Source: a virus. From it: DNA of 42,901 nucleotides. The position numbers and the translations under genes were made by a program. Location of the stretch: positions 1 through 42,901 of IMG/VR virus record IMGVR_UViG_3300025543_000003. One strand, written 5' to 3'. Under the pieces are notes generated by a model. That model did no database searches and had not been told where the DNA came from. It saw only the letters and a program-made list of their open reading frames with translations. Numbering within the stretch: the first letter of the stretch is position 1; each line of letters opens with the position of its first letter. Of this stretch, positions 23,881 to 31,152 are shown piece by piece.

Positions 23881-24005
23881 ATGTTCCACGGGGAAAAAAA
23901 ATTCAAACAGCTCTAGAATGGGCCCTCCATCGGATGCAACTTAGATGCAACTTTTAATCCTTTGATTTTATTGTGATTTTTCTAGGCAATTTTCTCGTGG
24001 AACAT
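23881..24005. repeat. Inverted 10-bp pair resembling separated parS half-sites
   Basis: ATGTTCCACG (23881-23890) and CGTGGAACAT (23996-24005) are exact inverse copies. Each contains one half of the known bacterial parS palindrome (TGTTCCAC and GTGGAACA). Here the halves are 105 bp apart and not a single site. The sequence match is seen; recognition by a ParB is inferred. Confidence 0.6.
23910..23946. repeat. 37-bp direct repeat, copy 2
   Basis: This is the second copy of the block at 23792-23828, 118 bp downstream. It has GGATGC in place of GGGTGC. The conserved ends and the changed middle suggest an old duplication under selection for a binding site. Confidence 0.8.
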
Positions 24006-24049
24006 TTTCTGGCGTTTGAATTTTTGACTGAGCTTTACGATTTCGCAGC

Positions 24050-24077
24050 TTTACATGTGGCTTTTGCCGGTTACAAT
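24050..24077 (+). promoter_or_regulatory. Early promoter
   Basis: TTTACA (24050-24055) and TACAAT (24072-24077) are separated by 16 bp, 31 nt before the first early start codon at 24109. The dyad seen in the other early promoters is not present, so this one may be active at once after infection. Confidence 0.65.
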
Positions 24078-24108
24078 TGAACCCGAAAAGACCACAAAGG
24101 AATACGAA

Positions 24109-24339
24109 ATGCACACTATAGAAAGAGACGTACCGCTGCCTGAAGACTGCACCCCGAGACGGGGGAAAAAACCAAAATATGGTTTTTTAAAAATGCAGGT
24201 GGGGGATTCCTTTTCTTTTGATATCCGGCATAGGAGTACGGTCAGAAACTCAACAAAGTCACACGCCAGGCGGCACGGAGTTCGTTTTTTTATCGGGGTT
24301 GATGAGAATGGACAAGGAAGAGTCTGGAGGGTCGCATGA
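24109..24339 (+). CDS. Small hypothetical early protein, 76 aa
   Basis: I chose ATG 24109 (MHTIERDVPLPEDCTPRRG), which has AAAGG upstream and lies just after the promoter; the frame is open to 24055 but that ATG sits between the promoter elements. The protein has a basic middle (RRGKKPKYGFLKMQVGDSFSF) and a C-terminal beta part (GVRFFIGVDENGQGRVWRV). Similar small proteins with a VGDSF segment occur in other phages without known function. It overlaps the next gene by 4 nt. Confidence 0.65.
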   Translation: MHTIERDVPLPEDCTPRRGKKPKYGFLKMQVGDSFSFDIRHRSTVRNSTKSHARRHGVRFFIGVDENGQGRVWRVA

Positions 24340-24707
24340 CTCAACCAGTCACGCTTAACCTCTCCCAAGCAATCAGCAAATACTACGGCGTCACCATTCC
24401 TTTCGTGCCAGATGATGGTCGTATGCGTGCTTTCAAGATCGACCCGTTCCGCCTGGGGTTCGTGATCGGCTTTCCTGGTTGCGCGGCCTTTGGCTGCTGG
24501 TCTGATGGCGAATGTGCGGTCTTGTCTGGCGGCCTTGTGGAGTGGGTGCGCATTGATCGGTACGCGCCAGCGGTTACTCGCACCGGGGCATTTGAGCGCC
24601 TGATTGTCAGCCTGGCTCGGTCTCAGTTTGAGCAAAGTGGCGGCTTGACCGTGGAAGAGAATGACCGGCTACAGGTGGCGGTCGCGGCTGTTGAGGCGAA
24701 TTCATGA
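24336..24707 (+). CDS. Hypothetical protein, possibly related to primase N-terminal domains
   Basis: The 123-aa protein has FVPDDGRMRAFKIDPFR (about residues 23-39) and GCAAFGCWSDG (about 48-58). The order D-G-x-x-R-x-F followed by A-F-G-x-W-x-x-G resembles the N-terminal region of phage and plasmid primase/helicase proteins. The rest is a helical tail. It lies directly before the RepA-like ATPase gene and overlaps it by 4 nt, so a joint role in replication is plausible but unproven. Confidence 0.6.
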   Translation: MTQPVTLNLSQAISKYYGVTIPFVPDDGRMRAFKIDPFRLGFVIGFPGCAAFGCWSDGECAVLSGGLVEWVRIDRYAPAVTRTGAFERLIVSLARSQFEQSGGLTVEENDRLQVAVAAVEANS

Positions 24708-26002
24708 CCCAAGATAATGACAATTTACAGGGCATTGATGTTGATCGGCTGAGCATAGAGCAAGAAGGGTTCGACCCATATCAGACCGTGGTGGATTTTC
24801 AGGACTACGCCGCGATGATGGCGAGCCAGGAAGGGCGCAGTAAGAAGGCAGGGCGCGTAGAAAAGACCAAGGCTTCTGCGGCTGAAAGTGAAGTATCCGA
24901 CAGCGAGCTGGCCGCTCGGTTGATGCGCTTTGTCGAGTTCGACGAAGAAAAGGCCATTGAGCGGGCACGCAACAAGAAGTGGCTGATCTACGGGATTCTG
25001 CCTCACGCTGACGTGGGTTACATCTACGGCAAGCCAGGCAGCTATAAGAGCTTCATGGCGGTTGATATGGCGTGCCATGTTGCGACCGCTACGCCGTGGA
25101 ATGGGATCGACGTGGATTACCCGGGCGCAGTGCTTTACATCGCAGGCGAAGGCGCCAGTGAGCTGCATATCAGGAAAAAGGCGTGGCGCATGGCTACCGG
25201 GCAGGACAATTCGGCCATGACCATCCTTGAGCGCGGAGTGAGCATTAATAACGTCACCGAGCGAACCGAGCTGAAGGCGGCCATCAGGGAGATTGAGCGT
25301 ATCACCCAGCGGCGGCATGTGCTGATCGTCATTGACACTTTCTCCAAGTGCTTTGAGGGTGACGAAAACTCCAGCGAGGATATGCGCGCTTTTATCGCGG
25401 GTTGCGAGGATTTACGCGATTCGTTCAATGGCTGCACCGTGATGTTCGTCGGCCACACCGGCAAGACAGATCCAAACAGCATGCGTGGGTCATCCGTCGC
25501 CCTGGGTGACTGCGGGTTCTCCTACCGGATCAGGCGCGGCCAGCAGAAGCTGTATGCAGAGATGCATTGCGACAAGATCAAGGACGCCACTGAGCCTGAC
25601 GATATGGCGTTCAACTTCGAAGTTCAGCGTACTGGTGATCACAGCCAGAAAGGCATTCCGCTGTGCAGCCTAGTGCCGAAGATGACCACGCTATTGGAGC
25701 GCGAGGATACCGAGGCAGAGAAAGAGCCAGGCCGCGCAGAGTTCATTCCGAAGAAGACCGTGTCTGATCGTAACCGTTCGAAGTTGATTGGCATGCTCAA
25801 GAGCCGTATTTCCATGAACGGCGGTCAGCCGGTAAATCGGATGGTTATCCGTGACGACATGCTGGTGATGTTCCAGCAGAACGAAGGCATGAACCTGAAC
25901 AGCGCCAAGTCGGCCTGGAAAAGGGCGTGGGAGGATGCTTCGGAGGCTGGCGTGATTGTGGCTTGCGAGGGTGATCAGTGGATGCTGGCGAAAGGGGTTT
26001 GA
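24704..26002 (+). CDS. RepA-like replicative helicase/AAA ATPase
   Basis: The 432-aa protein has an acidic N-terminal part and a RecA-type ATPase core: Walker A GKPGSYKS at residues 109-116, a GEGASELHIRKKA segment (148-160), Walker B VLIVIDTFS with D211, and VMFVGHTGKTD with a sensor His. This matches the AAA_25/RepA-like hexameric helicases of phages and plasmids. A C-terminal helical region (about 340-432) may contact DNA or partner proteins. It would unwind DNA during phage replication with the primase at 29743. Confidence 0.85.
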   Translation: MTQDNDNLQGIDVDRLSIEQEGFDPYQTVVDFQDYAAMMASQEGRSKKAGRVEKTKASAAESEVSDSELAARLMRFVEFDEEKAIERARNKKWLIYGILPHADVGYIYGKPGSYKSFMAVDMACHVATATPWNGIDVDYPGAVLYIAGEGASELHIRKKAWRMATGQDNSAMTILERGVSINNVTERTELKAAIREIERITQRRHVLIVIDTFSKCFEGDENSSEDMRAFIAGCEDLRDSFNGCTVMFVGHTGKTDPNSMRGSSVALGDCGFSYRIRRGQQKLYAEMHCDKIKDATEPDDMAFNFEVQRTGDHSQKGIPLCSLVPKMTTLLEREDTEAEKEPGRAEFIPKKTVSDRNRSKLIGMLKSRISMNGGQPVNRMVIRDDMLVMFQQNEGMNLNSAKSAWKRAWEDASEAGVIVACEGDQWMLAKGV

Positions 26003-26021
26003 AAATGACAGGAGCAAGAAA

Positions 26022-26702
26022 ATGGCAAGAGTTTTGATTGGTTATTCGTGCTGCGAAAAAACAGCAGATGCCTTTGCGGCACACGGCCATGATGTATGGA
26101 CATGCGATCTGCTGGAATCGCGCGGATGGCACCATCATTTGCAGATGGATGTTTGGGACGCTATCGAGAATCATGGCCCTTGGGATTTTGCTGTCCTCCA
26201 CCCTATGTGCACATACCTGACCTGCTCGGCTGCATGGGCTTTTGGTGATGGGCCGTATCACCAGAAAGTTAAGCCCGGCACGATTGTCGGCGAAGCAAGG
26301 CGCGAAGCAAGGCGCGAAGCATTGGATAATTTCAGCAGATTGCTTTCGCTGCCATTCCCGGTGGCAATCGAGAACCCTGGCACATCTTTCGTCAGCAAGG
26401 CCATTCGAAAGCCGTCGCAGATCATCCAGCCACACCAGTTTGGCGATGACGCGAGCAAGGCTACCGGCCTCTGGTTGAGTGATGGTGTTCCGCTTTTGGT
26501 TCCGACTCAGTACGTAGCGCCGCGCATTGTCGATGGTCGGCCTCGCTGGGAAAACCAAACCGCCAGCGGCCAGAACCGGTTAAGCCCTAGCGAAAATCGC
26601 TGGCTTGAGCGCTCGAAAACATACCCAGGAATTGCTGCTGCGATGGGTGAGCAGTGGGGGCACTGGTTGAATGGTGAGTCATCATGCACAACTACAACCT
26701 AA
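26022..26702 (+). CDS. Methylase-like phage protein with HPMC motif
   Basis: I placed the start at ATG 26022, which has GACAGGAGCAA upstream. The 226-aa protein starts MARVLIGYSCCEKTADAFAAHGHDVWTCDL, a Rossmann-like region, followed by HPMCTYLTCSAAW (60-72). In the related phage family this motif usually reads HPPCT and is compared to the Pro-Cys motif of cytosine methyltransferases. The second Pro is Met here. A 12-bp in-frame tandem repeat near 26292-26325 gives EARREARREA. DNA or nucleotide modification is a family guess. Confidence 0.65.
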   Translation: MARVLIGYSCCEKTADAFAAHGHDVWTCDLLESRGWHHHLQMDVWDAIENHGPWDFAVLHPMCTYLTCSAAWAFGDGPYHQKVKPGTIVGEARREARREALDNFSRLLSLPFPVAIENPGTSFVSKAIRKPSQIIQPHQFGDDASKATGLWLSDGVPLLVPTQYVAPRIVDGRPRWENQTASGQNRLSPSENRWLERSKTYPGIAAAMGEQWGHWLNGESSCTTTT

Positions 26703-27004
26703 CCTTCACAGACGGCAAGCGCTCCCGCTGCATCGTCATGGAGCCAAAAACAGAAGCAGAAGACAGCGCTGGCATTGCGTCGATCTTCTGCGGTCGTCTG
26801 GCTGGTATTGAGCGGATCATTCCTGATTGCCCAGAAAAGCTGCCTTGGAAACGCGACCCGTCTTCTGGATGCTGGCGATTACACCGATTCACCCTGCGCA
26901 AGGATGGCGCCCAGTGGGTTGTCGAATGGCCTGGCGGTTCGGCTGCGGGCGGGAAAGATGAGGTGTCTGCTGCGGTTCGTGAGAATTGGAATGAGGGGTG
27001 TTGA
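26684..27004 (+). CDS. Hypothetical protein, 106 aa
   Basis: The gene overlaps the end of the methylase-like gene by 19 nt. The protein has a beta N-terminus (YNLTFTDGKRSRCIVMEP), a middle with FCGRLAGIERI, and a conserved-looking end (WRLHRFTLRKDGAQWVVEWPGG). No family is recognised. Its stop overlaps the promoter at 27001, so the next gene group starts here. Confidence 0.65.
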   Translation: MHNYNLTFTDGKRSRCIVMEPKTEAEDSAGIASIFCGRLAGIERIIPDCPEKLPWKRDPSSGCWRLHRFTLRKDGAQWVVEWPGGSAAGGKDEVSAAVRENWNEGC

Positions 27005-27028
27005 CATAGTGTTATTTTGGGATAATAT
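27001..27028 (+). promoter_or_regulatory. Early promoter with dyad operator
   Basis: TTGACA (27001-27006), a 16-bp spacer and TAATAT (27023-27028). The spacer holds AGTGTTAT (27008-27015), and the -10 region holds ATAATATG (27022-27029), an imperfect inverse copy. The same arrangement occurs at 31125 and 38678. It drives the small-gene operon 27062-29544. Confidence 0.8.
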
Positions 27029-27061
27029 GAAATCCAGAAGTTAAACGACAGGAGTAGCCCC

Positions 27062-27184
27062 ATGAAATCCAACCAATCCCCGCCACGCGACTGCGCCGAA
27101 GACGGCCACCGCTGGAAGTATGTCGGCAGCGATGACGGCCGCCCGGTTTACCGCTGCCAGGTTTGCGGTAAGGAGTCGTGCTGA
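27062..27184 (+). CDS. Small zinc-ribbon protein, 40 aa
   Basis: This very short gene has GACAGGAG upstream and ends in TGA at 27182-27184. The protein MKSNQSPPRDCAEDGHRWKY... contains C11, H16, C32 and C35 in the pattern C-x4-H-x15-C-x2-C, which can bind one zinc ion. Similar short zinc-ribbon proteins with a C-x2-C end are common in phages. DNA, RNA or protein binding is possible. It overlaps the next start (TGATG). Confidence 0.7.
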   Translation: MKSNQSPPRDCAEDGHRWKYVGSDDGRPVYRCQVCGKESC

Positions 27185-27402
27185 TGGCTATGCAGAAAAC
27201 TGGCGGGTTAATCCTGCTGCTAGTTGTGCTGATTGTCCTGGGTAACTTCTTCTTGCCAGATGATGCGGCAGATAAAGATCAAGCCTTGCGCTGCGAAATG
27301 TTCCAAATCTGGGTTGATAGCAATGGCGAATACGGCTGGCCACCTGAGAGTAATCTGGCTGCGGCTGATCAATGCGGATTATTAATTGAGGATGATGAGT
27401 GA
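27184..27402 (+). CDS. Small membrane protein, 72 aa
   Basis: I chose ATG 27184, which overlaps the preceding stop; a GTG at 27178 is possible. The protein has one N-terminal hydrophobic segment (GGLILLLVVLIVLGNFFL, about residues 7-24) and an acidic outer part with two Cys (LRCEMFQIW, AADQCG). It could be an inner-membrane anchor or signal peptide with the rest in the periplasm. No family is recognised; roles such as superinfection exclusion are only guesses. Confidence 0.65.
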   Translation: MAMQKTGGLILLLVVLIVLGNFFLPDDAADKDQALRCEMFQIWVDSNGEYGWPPESNLAAADQCGLLIEDDE

Positions 27403-28163
27403 TGGATAATAAAAATGTACCGCCATCGGTTGGCGAGTTTGCAATCGGCGAGCGCGATCAGTTGTTGGCTCGGGTGGCTGAGCAGGCGCAGACGATTGAG
27501 CGGCTGAAGGCCGGCATACCGCGAATGCAGGAGCAGCTTTATCAAACCCGTCAAGAGCTTGCCGCCTTGAAGCAGCCGAGCGCGGGCGTGGATGATCGGG
27601 CGGCGCGCGTGATCGGCTATCGCCCCGGAATGTCAGAGGTAACACTGCTGATCGATGGTGGTTCAGTTCCAGCCTGGATGAATATCGGCGATACGGTGCA
27701 CATAAGCGAGCAAGCCCGCGCCCAGTTAGCCGCCCCGGCTGGGGTGCCTGCCGCTGTTCGTGCGTTTGTCGAAGCTGAAGCGCTGTGCAGCGATTGTCTT
27801 ACCAGTGAAATCTGCTGCAAGCCGGCTTTGCGAGAGGCTAAAGACGCGCTTGCCGCCACCACGGCTGTTGGCGACCCCAAATTAACGATACGTGCGCTTT
27901 ACCCCGCCCCATCCCCTGAGACAGCCAGCGACGGCATGTGCAATGCGGATAACCCCGCTAATTGCTGCGTATGCCGGGAAGAGTTCGGCTATCGCGTTTG
28001 CACGCCAGCCAGCGACGTGGTGCCGGTGCCGCGTGAGTTGCATGCTTTTGAGCTTGAGCTTAAGCGCATCACGCATGACGAACGAACCCCGAACGAGATA
28101 AGTCAAGAGCTTGCAGCGCTGCTGATTGTGCTGCGCGCCCTGCTGAATGGTGGCCGGTCATGA
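27402..28163 (+). CDS. Hypothetical protein with N-terminal coiled coil, about 253 aa
   Basis: The ATG at 27402 overlaps the preceding stop; a GTG at 27399 is also possible. The N-terminal part (ERDQLLARVAEQAQTIERLK) is a coiled coil. The middle has many Cys residues (ALCSDCLTSEICC, then MCNADNPANCCVCREEFGYRVC), which suggest metal binding. The end (THDERTPNEISQELAALL) is helical. Phages often carry such multi-part proteins without known function, and the mosaic look suggests fusion of small modules. Confidence 0.65.
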   Translation: MDNKNVPPSVGEFAIGERDQLLARVAEQAQTIERLKAGIPRMQEQLYQTRQELAALKQPSAGVDDRAARVIGYRPGMSEVTLLIDGGSVPAWMNIGDTVHISEQARAQLAAPAGVPAAVRAFVEAEALCSDCLTSEICCKPALREAKDALAATTAVGDPKLTIRALYPAPSPETASDGMCNADNPANCCVCREEFGYRVCTPASDVVPVPRELHAFELELKRITHDERTPNEISQELAALLIVLRALLNGGRS

Positions 28164-28534
28164 GCGGGGTTAAGCTGGAACGCACACTTGATCAGTGGCG
28201 TAGCTGTAGCGCAGAAGCTATGGCAACAAAACTAAGCCCGACCGCCATTGCCTTCGCCATCGCTGATGCAAAGCACGACATTGAAACGCTAGCCAATGAA
28301 ATCGACACCCTCCGCACCGCCAACCAGCGGCTAGAGCTGGCTGCCCAGGTATCAGCGCAAGACGCAAACGACGCCGAGCGCAAATGCCAGCGGCTAGAGG
28401 GGGAGGTCAGGGCGCTGCGGGAGGCGCTTGGTCAGTGCCTTGAGACCATGGAGATTTTTAGGATCACTGGCCAGGTTTACTTAAACGGGAAAGCCGCACT
28501 GGCCGGCGATGGGGGTGATGAAAATGCCAGCTGA
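28160..28534 (+). CDS. Coiled-coil protein, 124 aa
   Basis: The protein is almost all helical, with heptad-like segments (AKHDIETLANEIDTLRTANQ and RLEGEVRALREALGQCLETM). It overlaps its upstream neighbour by 4 nt and its downstream neighbour by 11 nt. Function unknown. Confidence 0.6.
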   Translation: MSGVKLERTLDQWRSCSAEAMATKLSPTAIAFAIADAKHDIETLANEIDTLRTANQRLELAAQVSAQDANDAERKCQRLEGEVRALREALGQCLETMEIFRITGQVYLNGKAALAGDGGDENAS

Positions 28535-28739
28535 TAACGTCAACAACTTTGACTACACCAACCGCCTAGGCATCAAAAAGATGCCACCAGGTTATTTGCT
28601 GATCGGCCTGGATAGCGGACATTTCATATTCGAGCGCGAAAGCGACGAAGTAGAGTCAGCAATCCACTGGAACCGCTGGGCCGTGTGGCGCTGGGCTTGG
28701 CAGGACTACAAAGAACAGCAACAGGGGCCGCGCCCATGA
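28524..28739 (+). CDS. Hypothetical protein, 71 aa
   Basis: I prefer ATG 28524 because GGGGG lies eight bases upstream; ATG 28518 and 28509 are also in frame. The protein (MPADNVNNFDYTNRLGIKKM...) has LLIGLDSGHFIFERE and a Trp-rich end (HWNRWAVWRWAWQDYKEQ). The segment looks like a small beta domain followed by a helix. No family is recognised. Confidence 0.55.
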   Translation: MPADNVNNFDYTNRLGIKKMPPGYLLIGLDSGHFIFERESDEVESAIHWNRWAVWRWAWQDYKEQQQGPRP

Positions 28740-29356
28740 AAACAACCAAGCAAGCCGAGCTGCTGCTATGTCGTAACTGCGGCGGACAATGTGACCCTAC
28801 CGGCTGGATGTGCGGCGATGGTCGCCAGGGGCCAGAGTGCGAAGGCTGCGGCATCACCACGCCTGACGTTGAATCGTGGAATAAGCTGATGGCCCAATCC
28901 GCCCCCGAGCCTGTGCAGGGTGAGGCGGTTCACTGGCGCGCATTACTGCGAACCGACCAGCGTCCGGCAATGCTTAATGACAAGCACGTTGTCGGCTTCA
29001 CTTCACTGCAAGCTGCTGAAAGTTGGGTTGCTGAAAAGAAAGACTTTCAGGGCTGGGACTACGCCATTGAACCGCTCTACACGGCAGAGGCCAAGCCTGA
29101 CGCTGATCACCTGCCAGCGTACCGACGCAAAGAAGGCGTTATGGGCTGCAAACGCTTCATGACCCAGAAATGTTACGACGCCCAGTCGCCGGAAATGAAA
29201 GCCCGGTATGAGCCATTCCATTGCGCGCATTGCCTGGAGGCCAAGCCTGACGCTGAGCTGGTTGAGTTGCTGGCTGAGTGCAGGGTGCTCGCAGCATACG
29301 AAGAAGGCGATTTATATAAGCGCATCGACGCCAAACTAGCCGAGCTGAAAAAGTGA
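28736..29356 (+). CDS. Protein with Lar-like zinc domain, 206 aa
   Basis: I chose ATG 28736, which overlaps the previous stop. The N-terminal part has LCRNCGGQC and CEGCGITTPDVESWNKL, the C-x2-C...C-x2-C...WN pattern of Lar-type restriction-alleviation proteins and related phage zinc ribbons. Two copies of EAKPDA (near 29093 and 29238) flank the middle, suggesting a linker duplication. The C-terminal part (LVELLAECRVLAAYEEGDLYKRI) is helical. Protection against host restriction is possible but not shown. Confidence 0.6.
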   Translation: MKTTKQAELLLCRNCGGQCDPTGWMCGDGRQGPECEGCGITTPDVESWNKLMAQSAPEPVQGEAVHWRALLRTDQRPAMLNDKHVVGFTSLQAAESWVAEKKDFQGWDYAIEPLYTAEAKPDADHLPAYRRKEGVMGCKRFMTQKCYDAQSPEMKARYEPFHCAHCLEAKPDAELVELLAECRVLAAYEEGDLYKRIDAKLAELKK

Positions 29357-29544
29357 AACGAGGCCCGCGCCCAGGTTGCGCTATTCGCCTTGGTCGCGCC
29401 GAACTGGCCTTCGCCTACGAACTGCGCCAAGAAGGAATCAGGCGCAAGTTGATAGCTCGAGAGCTTGGCGTTTCGGTTTGGTATTTGGACGCCAGGTTGA
29501 AGCAGTGCGAGCGGGATGGTGTTGCTTGGGTGGCTGAACTGTAG
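29353..29544 (+). CDS. Small helix-turn-helix protein, 63 aa
   Basis: The gene starts with GTG at 29353, overlapping the previous stop (GTGA). The protein is basic (MKRGPRPGCAIRLGRAEL) with a helix-turn-helix-like middle (AYELRQEGIRRKLIARELGVSVWYLDARLKQ, about 20-50). It may be a DNA-binding regulator, for example a late activator, but nothing in the sequence shows its target. The operon ends after it at the terminator. Confidence 0.6.
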   Translation: MKRGPRPGCAIRLGRAELAFAYELRQEGIRRKLIARELGVSVWYLDARLKQCERDGVAWVAEL

Positions 29545-29592
29545 GTAATATCGAGCCGTAGCCATCACTGCAACCCTCTTCTTACTCCATTT

Positions 29593-29617
29593 AGCCAGCC
29601 TAACCCGCTGGCTTTTT
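29593..29617 (+). terminator. Rho-independent terminator of the 27062-29544 operon
   Basis: AGCCAGC (29593-29599) pairs with GCTGGCT (29607-29613), followed by a T-run. It lies 49 nt after the stop of the HTH gene. Confidence 0.85.
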
Positions 29618-29644
29618 CTTTCCTGCAACTTTCCTGCGCCCAAT

Positions 29645-29667
29645 AAAAAGCCCCACCGAAGTGAGGC
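29645..29667 (-). terminator. Rho-independent terminator of the primase operon
   Basis: On the minus strand, GCCTCAC, the loop TTCG and GTGGGGC (29650-29667) form a seven-pair stem with one T-G pair, followed by a T-run (29645-29649). It lies about 75 nt after the primase stop. Together with 29593-29617 it insulates the two convergent operons. Confidence 0.88.
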
Positions 29668-29742
29668 TACCGGCTGGTCTTTGACAGGAGACTTACACGG
29701 TGTATGCAGATTAGGGCTGGCCAGTCATAAAGTCAAACCTAC

Positions 29743-30621
29743 CTACGCTGCGCAACTATCTCCAGCCTGCCGCCCATACGGATCAACCGGCACCGCAACC
29801 ACTTGATAGCCCAACTCATCGGCATACCACTCAGCCTCCAGCGGATCACAACCAACATGCGTAAACCGGTCTTTGCAGTTCGCCAGCATCCACGACAGGT
29901 TGCCCGCTTCCATGGTGCACAGAACTCGACTGCGGCCACCTTGACGCCACCAGATGCGCCAGGCGTGGGCGTAATCGGCGCAGATAATTGTTAGACCGTC
30001 GTGTCCTGCTGCTGGCTCCAGAATGGCAGTTGATCCAAACGATGGGTTGCCTGCTGCGTAGGTGATGCCTGTTGCCGTGATAGCCGCAGCATTGACCTGT
30101 TCGCCCAGGTTGTTAAGCAGCGGCACGATAAGTGATCCCTTGAGCTGTAGCACGTCACCGCATGGCGCCACATTGTTGCGCAGCAGATACGGATGCTGAC
30201 AGGCTGGCGTGGCACGACCGACTGCCTTGGCGGCTTTCTCCGCATCCTCGGCATGCCCTGGCAAATCACAGCGAACAGGCCGAGGCTTTGCCGGTGCAGC
30301 CTGGTATCCGCTGTCCGACAGCTCAAGCCGGCCATTAATCGATTCGACGGCCTCACGGAAGCCAACGCCCAGGTGATCGACGACAAATCGCACGGCGTCA
30401 CCACTGGCGCCACACCCAAAACAGTAGAACATCTGCTTTTCAGCGTTGACCGTGAATGACGGCGACTTTTCGCTGTGAAACGGACAGCATGCCGACCAAT
30501 TCTTGCCAGTCTTTTTCAGCTGCACATACTTTCCGATGACGCCGACAATATCCTCATTCGCCCGGTCGATTTGATCCTGGGAGACTTGGCGTGATTCTCC
30601 CCGTCCGGCTGAATGGCTCAC
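29743..30621 (-). CDS. DNA primase with CHC2 zinc domain
   Basis: I placed the start at GTG 30619-30621 because AAGGAG lies eight bases upstream and it overlaps the preceding stop (GTGA). The 292-aa protein has a CHC2 zinc-binding domain (C46, H49, C67, C70 in CCPFHSEKSPSF and FYCFGCGASGDAV) and a C-terminal Toprim-like part (about 200-285, GLTIICADYAHAWRIWW...GCDPLEAEWYADELG). The usual acidic DxD motif of Toprim is not clear, and the last part is short. It would prime replication for the helicase at 24704. Confidence 0.82.
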   Translation of the reverse strand: MSHSAGRGESRQVSQDQIDRANEDIVGVIGKYVQLKKTGKNWSACCPFHSEKSPSFTVNAEKQMFYCFGCGASGDAVRFVVDHLGVGFREAVESINGRLELSDSGYQAAPAKPRPVRCDLPGHAEDAEKAAKAVGRATPACQHPYLLRNNVAPCGDVLQLKGSLIVPLLNNLGEQVNAAAITATGITYAAGNPSFGSTAILEPAAGHDGLTIICADYAHAWRIWWRQGGRSRVLCTMEAGNLSWMLANCKDRFTHVGCDPLEAEWYADELGYQVVAVPVDPYGRQAGDSCAA

Positions 30622-31115
30622 CGCTGCAACTCCTTCACTCGCGCCCGCAGCTCGCGAGACAAGCCGGTCAGATTGCTCAGCTTGATGATGCCTTGGGCTG
30701 AAATCTGGTTGCGGCTTTTCCATTTGTGGAATGCACGAATTTGCACGCCAGCAGCCTCGCACAGCTTTCTGACCGAGCCGAAGTGAATGGCCAGGTCGCG
30801 CAACAGGATTTGATGGTCGCCAGTATTCGGGCATTTGCAGCCAATCGGCAGGCCGGTCGGATTTGCGGCCCAGTCTTCAGTGTTCAGGTCTGGGCGCAGC
30901 TTTTCCTTGGCCATCACTCCGGCCTTGTCGAACAGGATTGCGCCGGACTTCGACACTTGGCCGTTGATCACGCAGCGATTTATGTACGACAAGCTGGCTC
31001 CGATGGTGTCGGCCAGTGCTTGGCGTGATGGCTTGACTGCGAGCAGTTCCAGTAATGCCCGGCCTTGAGCAGTCTTATTGAGGCGCTGCGCAGTTGTCTC
31101 TTGTAGTGATTGCAT
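30618..31115 (-). CDS. Transcription regulator with two helix-turn-helix domains
   Basis: The 165-aa protein has two separate Cro/YdaS-like helix-turn-helix regions: about residues 30-66 (SRQALADTIGASLSYINRCV) and 111-151 (SVRKLCEAAGVQIRAFHKWK), joined by a linker with LPIGCKCPNTGD. This allows binding to two half-sites or a long operator. It is divergent from the early operon at 31199 and shares an operator region with it, so it probably represses its own and other early promoters. It would serve as a Cro/CI-like switch, although no integrase is seen. Confidence 0.75.
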   Translation of the reverse strand: MQSLQETTAQRLNKTAQGRALLELLAVKPSRQALADTIGASLSYINRCVINGQVSKSGAILFDKAGVMAKEKLRPDLNTEDWAANPTGLPIGCKCPNTGDHQILLRDLAIHFGSVRKLCEAAGVQIRAFHKWKSRNQISAQGIIKLSNLTGLSRELRARVKELQR

Positions 31116-31124
31116 AATGACCCC

Positions 31125-31152
31125 TTGACATAGTGTTATGTGGTGACAATAC
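31125..31152 (+). promoter_or_regulatory. Early promoter with dyad operator, rightward
   Basis: TTGACA (31125-31130), 16 bp, and CAATAC (31147-31152). The dyad AGTGTTAT (31132-31139) and ACAATACT (31146-31153) covers spacer and -10. It drives the early genes from 31199. Confidence 0.78.

Larger units (their letters stand above)
23760..23951. repeat. Iteron-like GGGTGCAAG repeats
   Basis: GGGTGCAAG occurs at 23760-23768, 23836-23844 and 23857-23865. Related forms are GGGTGCG at 23814-23820, GGATGCAAC at 23932-23940 and AGATGCAAC at 23943-23951. The first two full copies are followed by ATTTT. All are in the same orientation, as in iterons of replication origins or binding sites for an activator. 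Confidence 0.75.
23546..24108. other. Noncoding divide between late and early arms
   Basis: About 560 bp without a supported gene separates the terS and early start codons. It is more AT-rich than the rest of the genome. It contains a strong hairpin (23694-23724), repeats of GGGTGCAAG, two copies of a 37-bp block (23792-23828 and 23910-23946), and two inverted 10-bp sequences (23881-23890 and 23996-24005). A clear promoter lies at 24050-24077 for the early side; no consensus promoter is seen for the late side. Origin, packaging and control functions are all possible. Confidence 0.8.

Noticed and set aside
23472-23944. Plus-strand open frames of 68-108 aa in the divide
   Set aside because: They cross the repeat array and terS antisense, lack ribosome sites and show no protein-like composition.
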